A DNA stretch of 64,000 nt from Pelomonas sp. V22 (GTDB taxonomy: Bacteria; Pseudomonadota; Gammaproteobacteria; Burkholderiales; Burkholderiaceae_C): NCBI RefSeq assembly GCF_030014915.1, contig NZ_JAGIXS010000001.1, positions 1,736,001 to 1,800,000 of the forward strand. Direction: 5' to 3'. The notes beneath the pieces are model-generated. The model saw only the letters and a program-made list of their open reading frames with translations, was not told where the DNA came from and ran no database searches. Numbering within the stretch: position 1 is the first letter of the stretch; every line of letters begins with the position of its first letter. Shown here one piece after another: positions 9,211 through 19,373 of the stretch. The translations under genes and the position numbers were made by a program.

Positions 9211-10830
9211 TCAGCCGAACAGATCGCCAACGGCCGGCTGGGCGCCCGCAGTGAGCGGCTGCTGGCCACTGCGGCAGGCGTGGCGCAGCTGCTGCGCCTG
9301 AAGCTGGACAGCCGCCTGCTCGGCGTCCGGCAGACGCTCCAGATGGCGGATCTGCGCACCGAGCCGGGCATGGCCACTGAATCGCTCGCGGTGGCGTATC
9401 AGGAAGTCCCAGTACAGCGTGGTGAACGGGCAGGCGGCCTCGCCGGTGCGCTCGCCGGGCTTGTAGCGGCACTGCGCGCAGTAGCGGCCGCTGCTCATGC
9501 GCTCGATGTAGCGGCCGCTGGCCACATAGGGCTTGCTGGTCATGCCGCCGCCATCGGCAAACTGGCTCATGCCGAGCGTGTTGGGCAGCTCCACCCACTC
9601 GACCGCATCCACATAGACCGCCAGGTACCAGGCATGGACCTGCGCCGGCGCCACGCCCAGCAGCAGGCCGAAAAGCCCCGTCACCATCAAGCGCTGGATG
9701 TGGTGCGCATAGCCGAGGCCCAGGGTCTGCTGCAGCGCATCTGCCATGCAGGCCATCTCGGTGCGGCCGGTCCAGTAGAAGGCGGGCAGCGGTTCCTGCG
9801 CCGCCAGCGCATTGGCTTCAGCCAGCGCCGGCATGCGCGTCCAGTAGACGCCGCGCACGAACTCCCGCCAGCCCAGCACCTGGCGGATGAAGCCCTCAGC
9901 GCTGGCGAGCGGCACCGCGCCCGCACGCCAGGCGGTCTCCACGGCAGCCACCACCTCACGCGGGTGCAACAGCTTGAGGTTCATCGCGGCCGAGATCTGC
10001 GAATGCCAGAGCACCGGCTCGTCGGGCCACAGGGCGTCCTGCCAGCGGCCGAAGTCCGCGAGCCGCTCGGTGATGAAGTGCTCGAGCGCCGACAGCGCCT
10101 GAGTCCGGTTCACGGGCCATGCAAAGTTCGCCAAGGAACCGGGATGGTCGGGGAACTCGCGCTCAACCAGGGCCAGCACTTCGCGCGTTATCGAATCCGG
10201 CTCGAAGCGCACCGCCGCCGGCACCCGACCGGGCCCCTGGCGTCCGAAGGCTTCGCGGTTCTCGGCATCCAGGTTCCAGGTGCCACCCACCGGCGCTCCC
10301 CCGTCCATCAAGACGCCATGACGCTTGCGCTGCTCACGGTAGAAATGCTCCATGTGCAGGGTCTTGCGGCCCCGCGCATGCTGGGCGAACTCGCGCACGC
10401 TGCAGAAGAAATGACGGTCCTCGCGCACCTCGAGCGGCAGCCCCAGCGCAGCAGCCTCGGCACGCAAGGCCGCGAGCACGCGCCAATCGCCCGGCGCGGT
10501 CATCACCAGGCCCTCGGGTCGCAGCTGCTCAACCGCCCGCCGCAGCTCACCCGCCAGGCTGCTGGCATTGCCGGGCTCGTCCAGCTTGACGTAGTGCAAG
10601 GGCCGGCCCGCCTCGCGCAGCACCGCTGCGAAATGGCGCATGGCCGCCAGGAACAGCGCCGTGCGAATGCGGCTGGACCACACATGGGTGGACTCCTCGC
10701 GCACCTCGGCCATCCACACCATGTCGCAGGCGGGATCGAAGCCGTCGAATGCCGAGGCCGTGGGGTCCAGCTGGTCCCCCAGCACCAGGACCAGGTGCCG
10801 CAAGCGCTCAGCCACCGGCGCGCTCCACAA
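9211..10830 (-). CDS. Fe-S cluster photolyase/cryptochrome (FeS-BCP, PhrB-like)
   Basis: The protein (up to 539 residues) matches the deoxyribodipyrimidine photolyase-related family (PF04244 and FAD-binding part). Four cysteines at about 361, 451, 454 and 467 have the 3- and 13-residue spacing expected for the [4Fe-4S] ligands of PhrB-type (6-4) photolyases. The conserved N-terminus reads LRHLVLVLGDQLDP. The listed start is a TTG; GTG at 10815 leaves a shorter leader and is equally possible. Either start overlaps the DUF2256 gene upstream. Role: light-driven repair of pyrimidine (6-4) photoproducts in DNA, or blue-light sensing. It is the last gene of the minus-strand light cluster. Confidence 0.92.
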   Translation of the reverse strand: MWSAPVAERLRHLVLVLGDQLDPTASAFDGFDPACDMVWMAEVREESTHVWSSRIRTALFLAAMRHFAAVLREAGRPLHYVKLDEPGNASSLAGELRRAVEQLRPEGLVMTAPGDWRVLAALRAEAAALGLPLEVREDRHFFCSVREFAQHARGRKTLHMEHFYREQRKRHGVLMDGGAPVGGTWNLDAENREAFGRQGPGRVPAAVRFEPDSITREVLALVEREFPDHPGSLANFAWPVNRTQALSALEHFITERLADFGRWQDALWPDEPVLWHSQISAAMNLKLLHPREVVAAVETAWRAGAVPLASAEGFIRQVLGWREFVRGVYWTRMPALAEANALAAQEPLPAFYWTGRTEMACMADALQQTLGLGYAHHIQRLMVTGLFGLLLGVAPAQVHAWYLAVYVDAVEWVELPNTLGMSQFADGGGMTSKPYVASGRYIERMSSGRYCAQCRYKPGERTGEAACPFTTLYWDFLIRHRERFSGHARLGAQIRHLERLPDAEQAAVQLQAQQLRHACRSGQQPLTAGAQPAVGDLFG

Positions 10831-10987
10831 CGCGCGGACGCTTGCCTCGCCGGCAGGCCTCCGAGCAATAGCGCACCTCGTCCCAGTGGCGCGCCCAGGC
10901 CTTGCGCCAGCTCATCGGCAATCCGCAGTGCTGGCAGGGTTTGCTGGGCAGCGACTGCTTGTTGCCCCGATGCTCACGCTCACTCAT
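10808..10987 (-). CDS. DUF2256 domain-containing small zinc-ribbon-like protein
   Basis: The product is only 59 residues. It has two cysteine pairs (C18, C21 and C41, C45) around a Trp-rich core [17 protein letters not shown], the signature of DUF2256. Such proteins are commonly found beside or fused to photolyase genes. The start ATG overlaps the stop of the upstream cryptochrome gene (ATGA), and the end overlaps the Fe-S photolyase gene, so all are translationally coupled. The cysteines suggest a zinc or other metal site. Its function is unknown; an accessory role to the photolyases is only inferred from position. Confidence 0.88.
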   Translation of the reverse strand: MSEREHRGNKQSLPSKPCQHCGLPMSWRKAWARHWDEVRYCSEACRRGKRPRVVERAGG

Positions 10988-12483
10988 TCGAACAACTCCC
11001 GCTGGGCCAGCGGTGCCGGGCCTGACGGCTGCCGGCGCGGCCGGGCCCGGCTGCTGGGCGGCAAGCCACTCTTGCGCGAGCCGTGGCGCTCCTGGATGTC
11101 GGCCGCCTGCTGGCGGGCCTCGGTCGTCTGGCGCAGCGCATACAGGCGCTGCTTGGCCATGGCCACGGCCTGCCGCTCGTCGACGATGGGCGCCGGGTAG
11201 GCCGGCGTGCCGAATTCCGGCACCCACTGGCGGATGAAGCGCCCTTGCGGGTCCTGGTCGGCCGCCTGCTTGGCCGGCGAGTAGATGCGCAGCGTGTTGA
11301 TGCCAGTCGTGCCCGACTGCATCTGCATCTGGCTCCAGTGAATGCCCGCCTCGAAGTCCAGGAACTGCCGCGCCAGGAACTGCCCCGGCTCGCGCCAGTG
11401 CAGCCACAGGTGGTAGGCGGCGAAGCTGACCAGCATCGCGCGCATGCGGAAATTCAGCCAGCCGGTGGCGCGCAGCGAGCGCATGCAGGCATCCACCATG
11501 GGAAAGCCCGTCATGCCCTCGCACCAGGCCTCGAAGCGCACGCGGTCGAAGGCCGACTCGCGCAGGCCGTCATGGCTGCGCGCGAAGTTGCGGAACTCGA
11601 TCTCGGGCTCGTCCTCCAGCTTCTGCATGAAGTGGCAATGCCAGCGCAAGCGCCCGGCAAAGGCGCGCAGTTGCTGGGCGAAGTCCAGCTCGGCCGCCGA
11701 GCCCCCTTGGCGCAGGCCGCGGATGCGCTGCTCGGTGGCCTGGTGCACCGCGCGCAGCGAGAGGCTGCCAAAGGCCAGGTGGGCACTGAGGCGGGAGCAG
11801 CTGTCCGCAGCGGTCAGCGGGCTGGACAGGTGGCGACGATAGTTCGCGCCGCGGGCCGCCAGGAAATCGTCGAGCAAGGCGCGGCCCGCGCGCTCACCAC
11901 CCCTCGGGCCGGGGCGGGGTTGTCCAAGGCCGAGCGCGCCCCCGCTGACCGGGCCTTCATTCTCGCTGGGCGGCAGTGCGAGTGGCACTGCGGGTGGCCG
12001 CCAGGCAGCGGGCGTGGGCGCCTGGGGCGCGTCCATGCGCCGCTGCCAGCGCTCGGCCCAGCCGGCACGCTGGCGCAGGCGGCGCACGACGCCGTGCTGG
12101 GGGAACTCGGTCCAGGCCACGCCCTGCGCCGCGCACCAGGCGGCCACGTCACGGTCGCGCTGGTAGGTCCAGCCCGGCCCGGTCTCTTCGTGGCTGAGCA
12201 GGTGTTTGAAGGCTATGCGCTCATGCAGACGCTGCAGCGCCTCGATCACAGGGGCCCGGCAGATCCAGAGACGCAGGCCGCGGGGCGCCAGCTGGCGCCT
12301 CAGGTCTTCCAGACAGTCCAGCGCAAAGCGCAGGTGCTGCGGGTCGAACTCGGGGCTCTTGAGCCACGCCGGCTCAATGCAATAGACCGCGAGGGCCGAC
12401 TCGAAGCGGGCTGCCTCGGCCAGCGGCGCGTGGTCGTGGCTGCGCAGGTCGCGCTTGAGCCAGACCACGGCGGTGCAACTCAT
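10984..12483 (-). CDS. Cryptochrome/deoxyribodipyrimidine photolyase family protein
   Basis: The 499-residue protein starts with the photolyase alpha/beta domain ([16 protein letters not shown]). The helical FAD-binding domain carries FAD-contact segments such as [33 protein letters not shown] and [17 protein letters not shown] long insertion rich in Pro/Gly near residues 160-200 links the two domains. The C-terminus is basic and may contact DNA. It is either a CPD photolyase or a photoreceptor; sequence alone does not decide. Its start overlaps the stop of the lipocalin gene by 4 bases and its stop overlaps the DUF2256 start. Confidence 0.92.
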   Translation of the reverse strand: MSCTAVVWLKRDLRSHDHAPLAEAARFESALAVYCIEPAWLKSPEFDPQHLRFALDCLEDLRRQLAPRGLRLWICRAPVIEALQRLHERIAFKHLLSHEETGPGWTYQRDRDVAAWCAAQGVAWTEFPQHGVVRRLRQRAGWAERWQRRMDAPQAPTPAAWRPPAVPLALPPSENEGPVSGGALGLGQPRPGPRGGERAGRALLDDFLAARGANYRRHLSSPLTAADSCSRLSAHLAFGSLSLRAVHQATEQRIRGLRQGGSAAELDFAQQLRAFAGRLRWHCHFMQKLEDEPEIEFRNFARSHDGLRESAFDRVRFEAWCEGMTGFPMVDACMRSLRATGWLNFRMRAMLVSFAAYHLWLHWREPGQFLARQFLDFEAGIHWSQMQMQSGTTGINTLRIYSPAKQAADQDPQGRFIRQWVPEFGTPAYPAPIVDERQAVAMAKQRLYALRQTTEARQQAADIQERHGSRKSGLPPSSRARPRRQPSGPAPLAQRELFE

Positions 12484-13067
12484 GGCGCGCCAGCCACCTC
12501 CAGCGGCCTCCCATGCGGCACGCGCTGGAATCGCTGCGCCGGAAAGCCGAGGGCGTTTGCGCGTTCCAGCAAGGCCTGGATGCGGGCCTCGGGCAGGTCC
12601 GGCTGCCGCGCCAGGATCCAGCCGTACTCGCGCCCAGGCTCGCCCACCAGCACCTCGCTGTAGGCCTCGTCCAGCGCGAGGATCCAGTAGTTGCCATAGA
12701 AAGGCCAGAAGAAGCTCACGCGCAGCTTGGCATTGCCGCTGTCGGCCACGACCTTGGCACGGCCCTTGGCCTCCTCGATGGAGCCGTCCGCCGTGCGGCA
12801 GCGGTTGCGCACGCGCACGGTGCCCTCGTCGAGGCTGTAGTGCGCCTGCGTGTCGGAGACGCAGCGGCGCTCGAAGCGATTGGGCAGCAGCGCGATCTCG
12901 TACCAGGTGCCGAGGTAGCGGTTCAGGTCCACCGAGGGCACGGTCGGCAGCGGAGCATCCGGCGCGGCCTGCGCAGCGGCCGAGGCCAGCACGAGCCCGC
13001 CGAGGATCAGCTGCAAGGTCCGGCGAGCGCCAGCGGCGAATAGGGATTTTTTGTAGAAGAGCTGCAT
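12480..13067 (-). CDS. Lipocalin family protein (Blc-like)
   Basis: The protein (195 residues) has an N-terminal signal peptide with an Ala-rich cleavage area; no lipobox cysteine is evident, unlike E. coli Blc. The lipocalin motif [19 protein letters not shown] is clear, followed by the conserved barrel segments and [16 protein letters not shown]. It would sit in the periplasm and bind lipids or other hydrophobic ligands. The start ATG (13065-13067) lies in the loop of an inverted repeat (13053-13078). It begins the four-gene photolyase operon, so its expression may be linked to light or membrane stress. Confidence 0.9.
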   Translation of the reverse strand: MQLFYKKSLFAAGARRTLQLILGGLVLASAAAQAAPDAPLPTVPSVDLNRYLGTWYEIALLPNRFERRCVSDTQAHYSLDEGTVRVRNRCRTADGSIEEAKGRAKVVADSGNAKLRVSFFWPFYGNYWILALDEAYSEVLVGEPGREYGWILARQPDLPEARIQALLERANALGFPAQRFQRVPHGRPLEVAGAP

Positions 13068-13078
13068 GCTGCTTCTAC
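13053..13078 (-). promoter_or_regulatory. Inverted repeat around the lipocalin start codon
   Basis: GTAGAAG (13053-13059) and CTTCTAC (13072-13078) form perfect 7-base arms, with a further AGC/GCT pair inside. In the minus-strand transcript the start codon lies in the loop. This could hold back translation initiation or be a protein-binding operator. I cannot tell which. Confidence 0.45.
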
Positions 13079-13118
13079 GCCATACAGAATCCGCCTGGAT
13101 CACCTCAAGGCGCCCTTC

Positions 13119-13661
13119 ATGTCCCTCCTCTCCCGCAAGACGCTCAAGCTCGGCCTGCTGCTGCTGGCCTTTCAGGCCGCCTGGTTTGCCTGCATCCTCG
13201 GTGTCGCCCATGGGGCGCCGGGGCTGGGCATCGCGGCTGTTGCCCTGGTCGTGGGCGGGCAGCTCGTCATCAGCGAGGCGCCGCGCCAGGATGGGCTGCT
13301 GGTGCTGCTGGCCATCGCCCTCGGGCTGCTGTGGGACACGGCCATGCTGAGGCTGGGGGTGGTGGTCTATGCGGCGCCCGGGCCCATCGAGCAAGTGGCA
13401 CCGGCCTGGATCCTGTCGCTCTGGGCCTTGCTCGGCGCCAACCTGCGCGAGCCGCTGCAATGGCTGCATGGCCGCTGGTTGCTGGCCGCCCTGGCCGGCG
13501 GCGTTGCCGGTGCCATGTCCTACGTCGGCGCGGTGCGCCTTGGTGCCGGCCAATTGCCCGACTTCGGCCTGGCCGTGGCCGTACTGGGCCTGGGCTGGGC
13601 GGTGATGACGCCGCTGCTGACGGAGTCGGCGCGGCTGGCGGCCCGCCAGGCGCAGCGCTGA
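13119..13661 (+). CDS. DUF2878 family inner-membrane protein
   Basis: The 180-residue protein is strongly hydrophobic, with about five to six membrane helices, and matches DUF2878 in length and in motifs (WALLGANLREPLQWLHG, then AGAMSYVGAVRLGAGQL). The gene is divergent from the lipocalin-photolyase operon with only 51 bases between starts, so the promoters overlap. DUF2878 proteins are known to me mainly from light-responsive clusters with lipocalin, fatty-acid-modifying and photolyase genes. The function is unknown. A membrane-lipid role is inferred from that context. Confidence 0.82.
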   Translation: MSLLSRKTLKLGLLLLAFQAAWFACILGVAHGAPGLGIAAVALVVGGQLVISEAPRQDGLLVLLAIALGLLWDTAMLRLGVVVYAAPGPIEQVAPAWILSLWALLGANLREPLQWLHGRWLLAALAGGVAGAMSYVGAVRLGAGQLPDFGLAVAVLGLGWAVMTPLLTESARLAARQAQR

Positions 13662-13707
13662 AAGTCCCAAGACGCCCTTTGTCGCTTTGAGGCCTGGTGA
13701 TTCGCCA

Positions 13708-14040
13708 CTAGGCCTGCCACACGCCGTAGCCGGCCTCGCGCAGGCCGATTGCCACTTCCACCTCCATCTCGCGTGCCGCCTCGTAGGGCATGGGGTTGTA
13801 GACCTCGTAAAGCTCGGGCAGCAGGCGCACGCCGTACTTCAGCACGAAGCGATTGGCCTGCACGCCCGCCATGTGCTTGTCGAAGCGCAGGTCGGGGTCC
13901 AGGCCCGTCATGCCCACATAGACGCAGGGCTTGGTGATGTCGTGCTGCGGATTCGCCTTGCGAAAGGCCGACTCGTTCCACACCCGCTCGGACAGCAGGA
14001 CGACGTAGACGTGGTGGTGATGGGTGCGGCGGCGGGGCAT
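13708..14040 (-). CDS. Small GIY-YIG-like protein
   Basis: The 110-residue protein has the paired segments HHHVYVVLLS and KPCVYVGMTGLDPDLRFDKH, which resemble the two halves of the GIY-YIG fold. It ends in a conserved-looking tail (EVEVAIGLREAGYGVWQA). I chose ATG 14040 because upstream residues are low-complexity. The gene stands alone between DUF2878 and glmS. GIY-YIG proteins include nucleases and repair enzymes, but the catalytic arginine and glutamate cannot be confirmed by eye here. The family call is tentative. Confidence 0.6.
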   Translation of the reverse strand: MPRRRTHHHHVYVVLLSERVWNESAFRKANPQHDITKPCVYVGMTGLDPDLRFDKHMAGVQANRFVLKYGVRLLPELYEVYNPMPYEAAREMEVEVAIGLREAGYGVWQA

Positions 14041-14062
14041 GAGACCAGGGTTTTCAACCAGT

Positions 14063-14078
14063 GGTGGAAATTTCCACC
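14063..14078. repeat. Perfect 16-base palindrome GGTGGAAATTTCCACC
   Basis: This perfect palindrome lies between glmS (ending 14094) and the start of the small GIY-YIG-like gene (14040). A second short inverted repeat, GGTT-TTC-AACC, lies next to it at about 14050-14060. The position upstream of the minus-strand gene fits an operator; a dispersed repeat unit is the other option. Confidence 0.5.
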
Positions 14079-14093
14079 CCGCCGCAAGACGCG

Positions 14094-15965
<1,872 letters not shown>

Positions 15966-16065
15966 GGTTGGTCTCCCGGAGGGATGGATGCGATGGCCGG
16001 GATACTAGGCAGTCCGACGTGGAATTTGCCGTCAAAATTCGACGACATGTGCAATAATCATCCGT

Positions 16066-16080
16066 CGTGAAATATTCACG
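16066..16080. promoter_or_regulatory. Inverted repeat CGTGAA-N3-TTCACG between glmS and lrp-like gene
   Basis: The repeat lies 21 bases before the Lrp-family start, in an AT-rich stretch unlike the GC-rich surroundings. Lrp/AsnC proteins often regulate their own promoter through such dyads. The assignment to this regulator is an inference from position. The same 136-base region must hold the glmS promoter. Confidence 0.45.
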
Positions 16081-16101
16081 GCGAATAATTTCACAATTTA
16101 A

Positions 16102-16608
16102 ATGCAAACGAACGATTCAATCATTCGCAAGCCCTTGGAGCTGGATGCGACCGACTGGCGGCTGCTGGATCTGTTGCAGGAAGACGCCGCCCTGTCCAAC
16201 CAGGCGCTGGCCGAGAAGGCCCATGTGTCGCCAGCCACCTGCCTCAGGCGGGTCAAACGCCTGGTGGACAGCGGCATCATCGAGCGCCGCGTCGCCCTGC
16301 TGTCGCCGGACAAGCTGGGCGCCGGGCTCTCGGCCATCGTCGAGATCACGCTGGACCGGCAAGGCGCGGAGCATCTGGCCGATTTCGAGTCCAAGGTGAT
16401 GGATGACCCGGCCGTGCAGCAATGCTGGCGCGTCTCGCCGGGCCCGGACTTCGTGCTGGTGCTGCAGGTGGCCGACATGCCGGCCTATCACCTGCTCGTG
16501 CAGCGCCTGTTCACGCAGCAGGCGAACGTCCGCAATGTGAAGAGCTTCTTCGCGGTGCAGCGGAGCAAGTTCGAGCCGAGGCTGAACCTGCCGCGGCCTA
16601 GCGTTTGA
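16102..16608 (+). CDS. Lrp/AsnC family transcriptional regulator
   Basis: The protein (168 residues) has an N-terminal winged-helix DNA-binding domain (DWRLLDLLQEDAALSNQALAEKAHVS, split here as the opening helix and the HTH start) and a C-terminal RAM ligand-binding domain ending SFFAVQRSKFEPRLNLP. Length matches the family. It probably forms octamers and responds to an amino acid. No obvious Shine-Dalgarno motif precedes the ATG. The gene is divergent from glmS and its end overlaps the end of the rlmI-like gene by 11 bases on the opposite strand. Targets are unknown; autoregulation is likely. Confidence 0.93.
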   Translation: MQTNDSIIRKPLELDATDWRLLDLLQEDAALSNQALAEKAHVSPATCLRRVKRLVDSGIIERRVALLSPDKLGAGLSAIVEITLDRQGAEHLADFESKVMDDPAVQQCWRVSPGPDFVLVLQVADMPAYHLLVQRLFTQQANVRNVKSFFAVQRSKFEPRLNLPRPSV

Positions 16609-17779
16609 GTATCAAGAGTCCCTTCAGGTACTCACCCTCAGGAAAGCAGATCGTCTGCGGATGGTCGGGCGTGGCGCCCACGCGGTCGAGGATGAAGCCG
16701 TCGGCCGGCGCATCGAGGCCGGCACCGGCCACGATCTTGTGGAACAGGTCGGGCGGAATGCCGCCGGAGCAGGAGAACGTGAACAGCAGGCCGCCGGGCT
16801 GCAGCAGCTTCAAGGCCAGGCGATTGATGTCCTTGTAGGCGCGTGCGGCGCGCTCGGCATGGGCGGCGGTGGGCGCGAACTTGGGCGGGTCCAGCACGAT
16901 GGCGTCGTAGCGCTCGCCGTTCTGCAAGGCCTGGCGCAGCGTGGCGTTCACGTCGGCATCGAGTGCCTTGTGGTGCGCCGGGTCGAAGCCGTTCAGCGCC
17001 ACATGGGCCGTGGCGCGTGCCAGCGAGGGGCCCGAGGAGTCAACGCTGGTCACATCGGTCGCGCCGCCGGCCAGCGCCGCGACCGAGAAGCCGCCGGTGT
17101 AGCTGAAGCAGTTCAAGACGCGCTGGCAGCCGTACTGGCGCACGGTGTCGGCGAACTTCTTGCGGTTGTCGCGCTGGTCCAGGTAGTAGCCGGTCTTGTG
17201 GCCTTCGGCCACGTCCAGCGTCAATTGCCACTGGTGCTCCTGGATCGTGCGCTCGGTGGGACCATCGCCGCGCAACCAGGCGCGAACTTCGGGCAGCCCT
17301 TCGAGAGCACGCACATTGGCATCGCTGCGCTCGAAGATCCTGGTGAGGCCGGTGGCGGCCAGCAAGGCGTCGGCAATGACAGGCTTCCAGCGCTCGGTCC
17401 CGGCCGACGAGAACTGCACGCTCAAGACATCGTCGTAGCGGTCCACCACCAGACCCGGCAGGCCATCGGCCTCGCCGTGGATCAGGCGCATGGCGTTCGA
17501 AGCGATGGGCAGGCGCGCCCGCACGGCAATCGCCGCGGCGATGCGGCGCTGGAAGAAGGCGGCATCGATGCGCTCGGCTTCGTCGAAGCTCCAGACCCGC
17601 GCGCGTATCAGCGATTGCGGGCTGAACGCCGCCCAGCCGAGGAACTCGCCTTCGGTCGACTCCAGCCGCACGGTCTCCCCGCTGTCGCCGCCGCCCTTGG
17701 CGATGGAGCCCTCGAAGACCCAGGGATGGCGGCGCTGCAAGGAGCGCTCCTTGCCGGCGCGAAGCTTGATCGTTTTCAT
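16598..17779 (-). CDS. rlmI: Class I rRNA methyltransferase, RlmI-like
   Basis: The 393-residue protein has an N-terminal PUA-type RNA-binding domain (RHPWVFEGSIAKG), a linking domain and a Rossmann methyltransferase domain. Motif FSYTGGFSVAALAGGA binds S-adenosylmethionine. The segment LDPPKF followed by a downstream Cys-containing segment FTFSCSGG is typical of m5C methyltransferases of the RlmI family, which methylate C1962 in 23S rRNA. The gene name rests on family similarity. It ends inside the convergent Lrp-family gene. Confidence 0.9.
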   Translation of the reverse strand: MKTIKLRAGKERSLQRRHPWVFEGSIAKGGGDSGETVRLESTEGEFLGWAAFSPQSLIRARVWSFDEAERIDAAFFQRRIAAAIAVRARLPIASNAMRLIHGEADGLPGLVVDRYDDVLSVQFSSAGTERWKPVIADALLAATGLTRIFERSDANVRALEGLPEVRAWLRGDGPTERTIQEHQWQLTLDVAEGHKTGYYLDQRDNRKKFADTVRQYGCQRVLNCFSYTGGFSVAALAGGATDVTSVDSSGPSLARATAHVALNGFDPAHHKALDADVNATLRQALQNGERYDAIVLDPPKFAPTAAHAERAARAYKDINRLALKLLQPGGLLFTFSCSGGIPPDLFHKIVAGAGLDAPADGFILDRVGATPDHPQTICFPEGEYLKGLLILKR

Positions 17780-17816
17780 GGGGCCGATTGTCTCAGCCCC
17801 CGCACAGCACAGCGAC

Positions 17817-19346
17817 TCAGCGGCTCACCGAACCGAAGGCATAGCCCAGCGAGACGTCGACGGTGTTGGTCGACTGGGTCTGGCCCCGCAGGCTGCGCCA
17901 CTGGCCCACGCCCACGCGCAACCGGGTGCGCTGCTGCTCGCCGAAGCGCCACTGCGCCCACAGCTCGCTCTGCGCGGCCGCGCCGCCCGAAACTGCCACG
18001 CCGCCACCGCCCGCCGCCCCGAGCATCAGGCCGGCGCCGAAGTTGAGGCGGCCGTTCTGCAGCGTACTGCTCTGCAGGCCCGCGCCCATCAGGCCGATGG
18101 AATAGCCGCCCGCCGAGCCCCAGGCCGCGCTGCCGGCACGCACCGTGGCGTAGGCATGCGCGCCCAGGTCCTGGGTGAAGATCAGCTGCAGCTGGCCAAT
18201 GCTCTCGCGGCGCCCGTCGCGGAAGCGCAGGCCCGGCTGGTGCTGGTAGCTGAAGAACAGGGTCTGCGAACGCACCGTGCCGCTGCTGGATGCCAAGCCA
18301 TCGTCGAAGCGCGCCTTGCTGTCCAGCGGCAGGCCGATGGCCAGGCGTGTGTAGGTGCTCTTGAAGTTGCCGCTGGGCGCGCCCATCAGGCCAGCCTCCA
18401 GGTGCAGCGACGGCCCCCAGGGCGTGATCCAGCGAAGCGTTGGGCCGCCCTTGACGATCCAGCCATTGCCGGTGTCCAGGTTGCCACCGCCACCGAGGCC
18501 CAGGCCCGCGTGCCAGCCCAGGCGCAGGCTGGGACCACCCACCGCCCAGTCCTTGCCGAGCGCGGCCAGCACTTCCATGTAGCCGTCATTACCGCCGGTG
18601 CTGGCGCCGGCCGCTTCCAGGCCCCACCAACTGCCCTCATCCAGGTATTGCCGCAGCGAAGCCCCCGCCTTGCCAACGGCCGCACGGGTGGGCTGGCCAT
18701 CGCGCCCGATGCTGCTGTGGCGGGGACGGTAGCGGCCCACGGTCGGCAGGACCTCGTCGATACCCAGGCCGGTGCGGCGGTAGGTGGAGGCGCTGCGCCC
18801 GTCGTCCGTCGGTGCGAAGCTGAAGAAGCCGTCGCTGGAGCCCAGCACAAAGCTGATCGAGCTGCCGCGCACATTGCCGCTGGGGAAGCGCGTGTGCGCC
18901 ACACCGGCGCCGAAATACCAGTTGCCGATCTCCACCCGGTAGGAGATCTCGGGGCGCAGCATCAGACCGCCGCCGAAGCGCACCTGGTCCGAGCCCACGC
19001 CGCCGCCGGCGCCCGCATACAGGCCCGCCGCCACATGGGAGTGACTGCCCAGACGCCAGCGGCGCTGCGCCGTCATGCCCACGGTAAACAAACCACCCAT
19101 CTTGCCGCGCGCCGCGCCGTACACGCTGGGGCCCACGCCCCAGTCCTCGTTCATGGCCACCAGATAGCTGGCGCCGAGCAGGGCCATGCGGTCGCCGGTG
19201 GGCAGCTTCAGTGGCGTCCAGTTGGCCTCGAAGGCCGCCGCCTGCGCGCGCAAGGCGCCGGGCGTCGGAGGGATGGCGTCATCATTGGCCCAGGCACTGG
19301 CGACAAGACCCAGCGCCAGGCCCGGCAGGAGGCGGTATCGGAACAT
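17817..19346 (-). CDS. Hypothetical outer-membrane beta-barrel protein
   Basis: The 509-residue product has a signal peptide (YRLLPGLALGLVASAWA) and then a glycine- and aromatic-rich sequence with repeated alternating strands such as SVYGAARGKMGGLFTVGM and VGVGQWRSLRGQTQS. The last residues, DVSLGYAFGSVSR, fit the last strand of a barrel, though the final residue is not the usual Phe or Trp. I do not recognise a named family. Its role could be a porin or a surface assembly protein. It lies alone between rlmI and xerC, on the same strand. Confidence 0.65.
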   Translation of the reverse strand: MFRYRLLPGLALGLVASAWANDDAIPPTPGALRAQAAAFEANWTPLKLPTGDRMALLGASYLVAMNEDWGVGPSVYGAARGKMGGLFTVGMTAQRRWRLGSHSHVAAGLYAGAGGGVGSDQVRFGGGLMLRPEISYRVEIGNWYFGAGVAHTRFPSGNVRGSSISFVLGSSDGFFSFAPTDDGRSASTYRRTGLGIDEVLPTVGRYRPRHSSIGRDGQPTRAAVGKAGASLRQYLDEGSWWGLEAAGASTGGNDGYMEVLAALGKDWAVGGPSLRLGWHAGLGLGGGGNLDTGNGWIVKGGPTLRWITPWGPSLHLEAGLMGAPSGNFKSTYTRLAIGLPLDSKARFDDGLASSSGTVRSQTLFFSYQHQPGLRFRDGRRESIGQLQLIFTQDLGAHAYATVRAGSAAWGSAGGYSIGLMGAGLQSSTLQNGRLNFGAGLMLGAAGGGGVAVSGGAAAQSELWAQWRFGEQQRTRLRVGVGQWRSLRGQTQSTNTVDVSLGYAFGSVSR

Positions 19347-19373
19347 AGGCGCGCACCATACCAGGGTGCGGGG

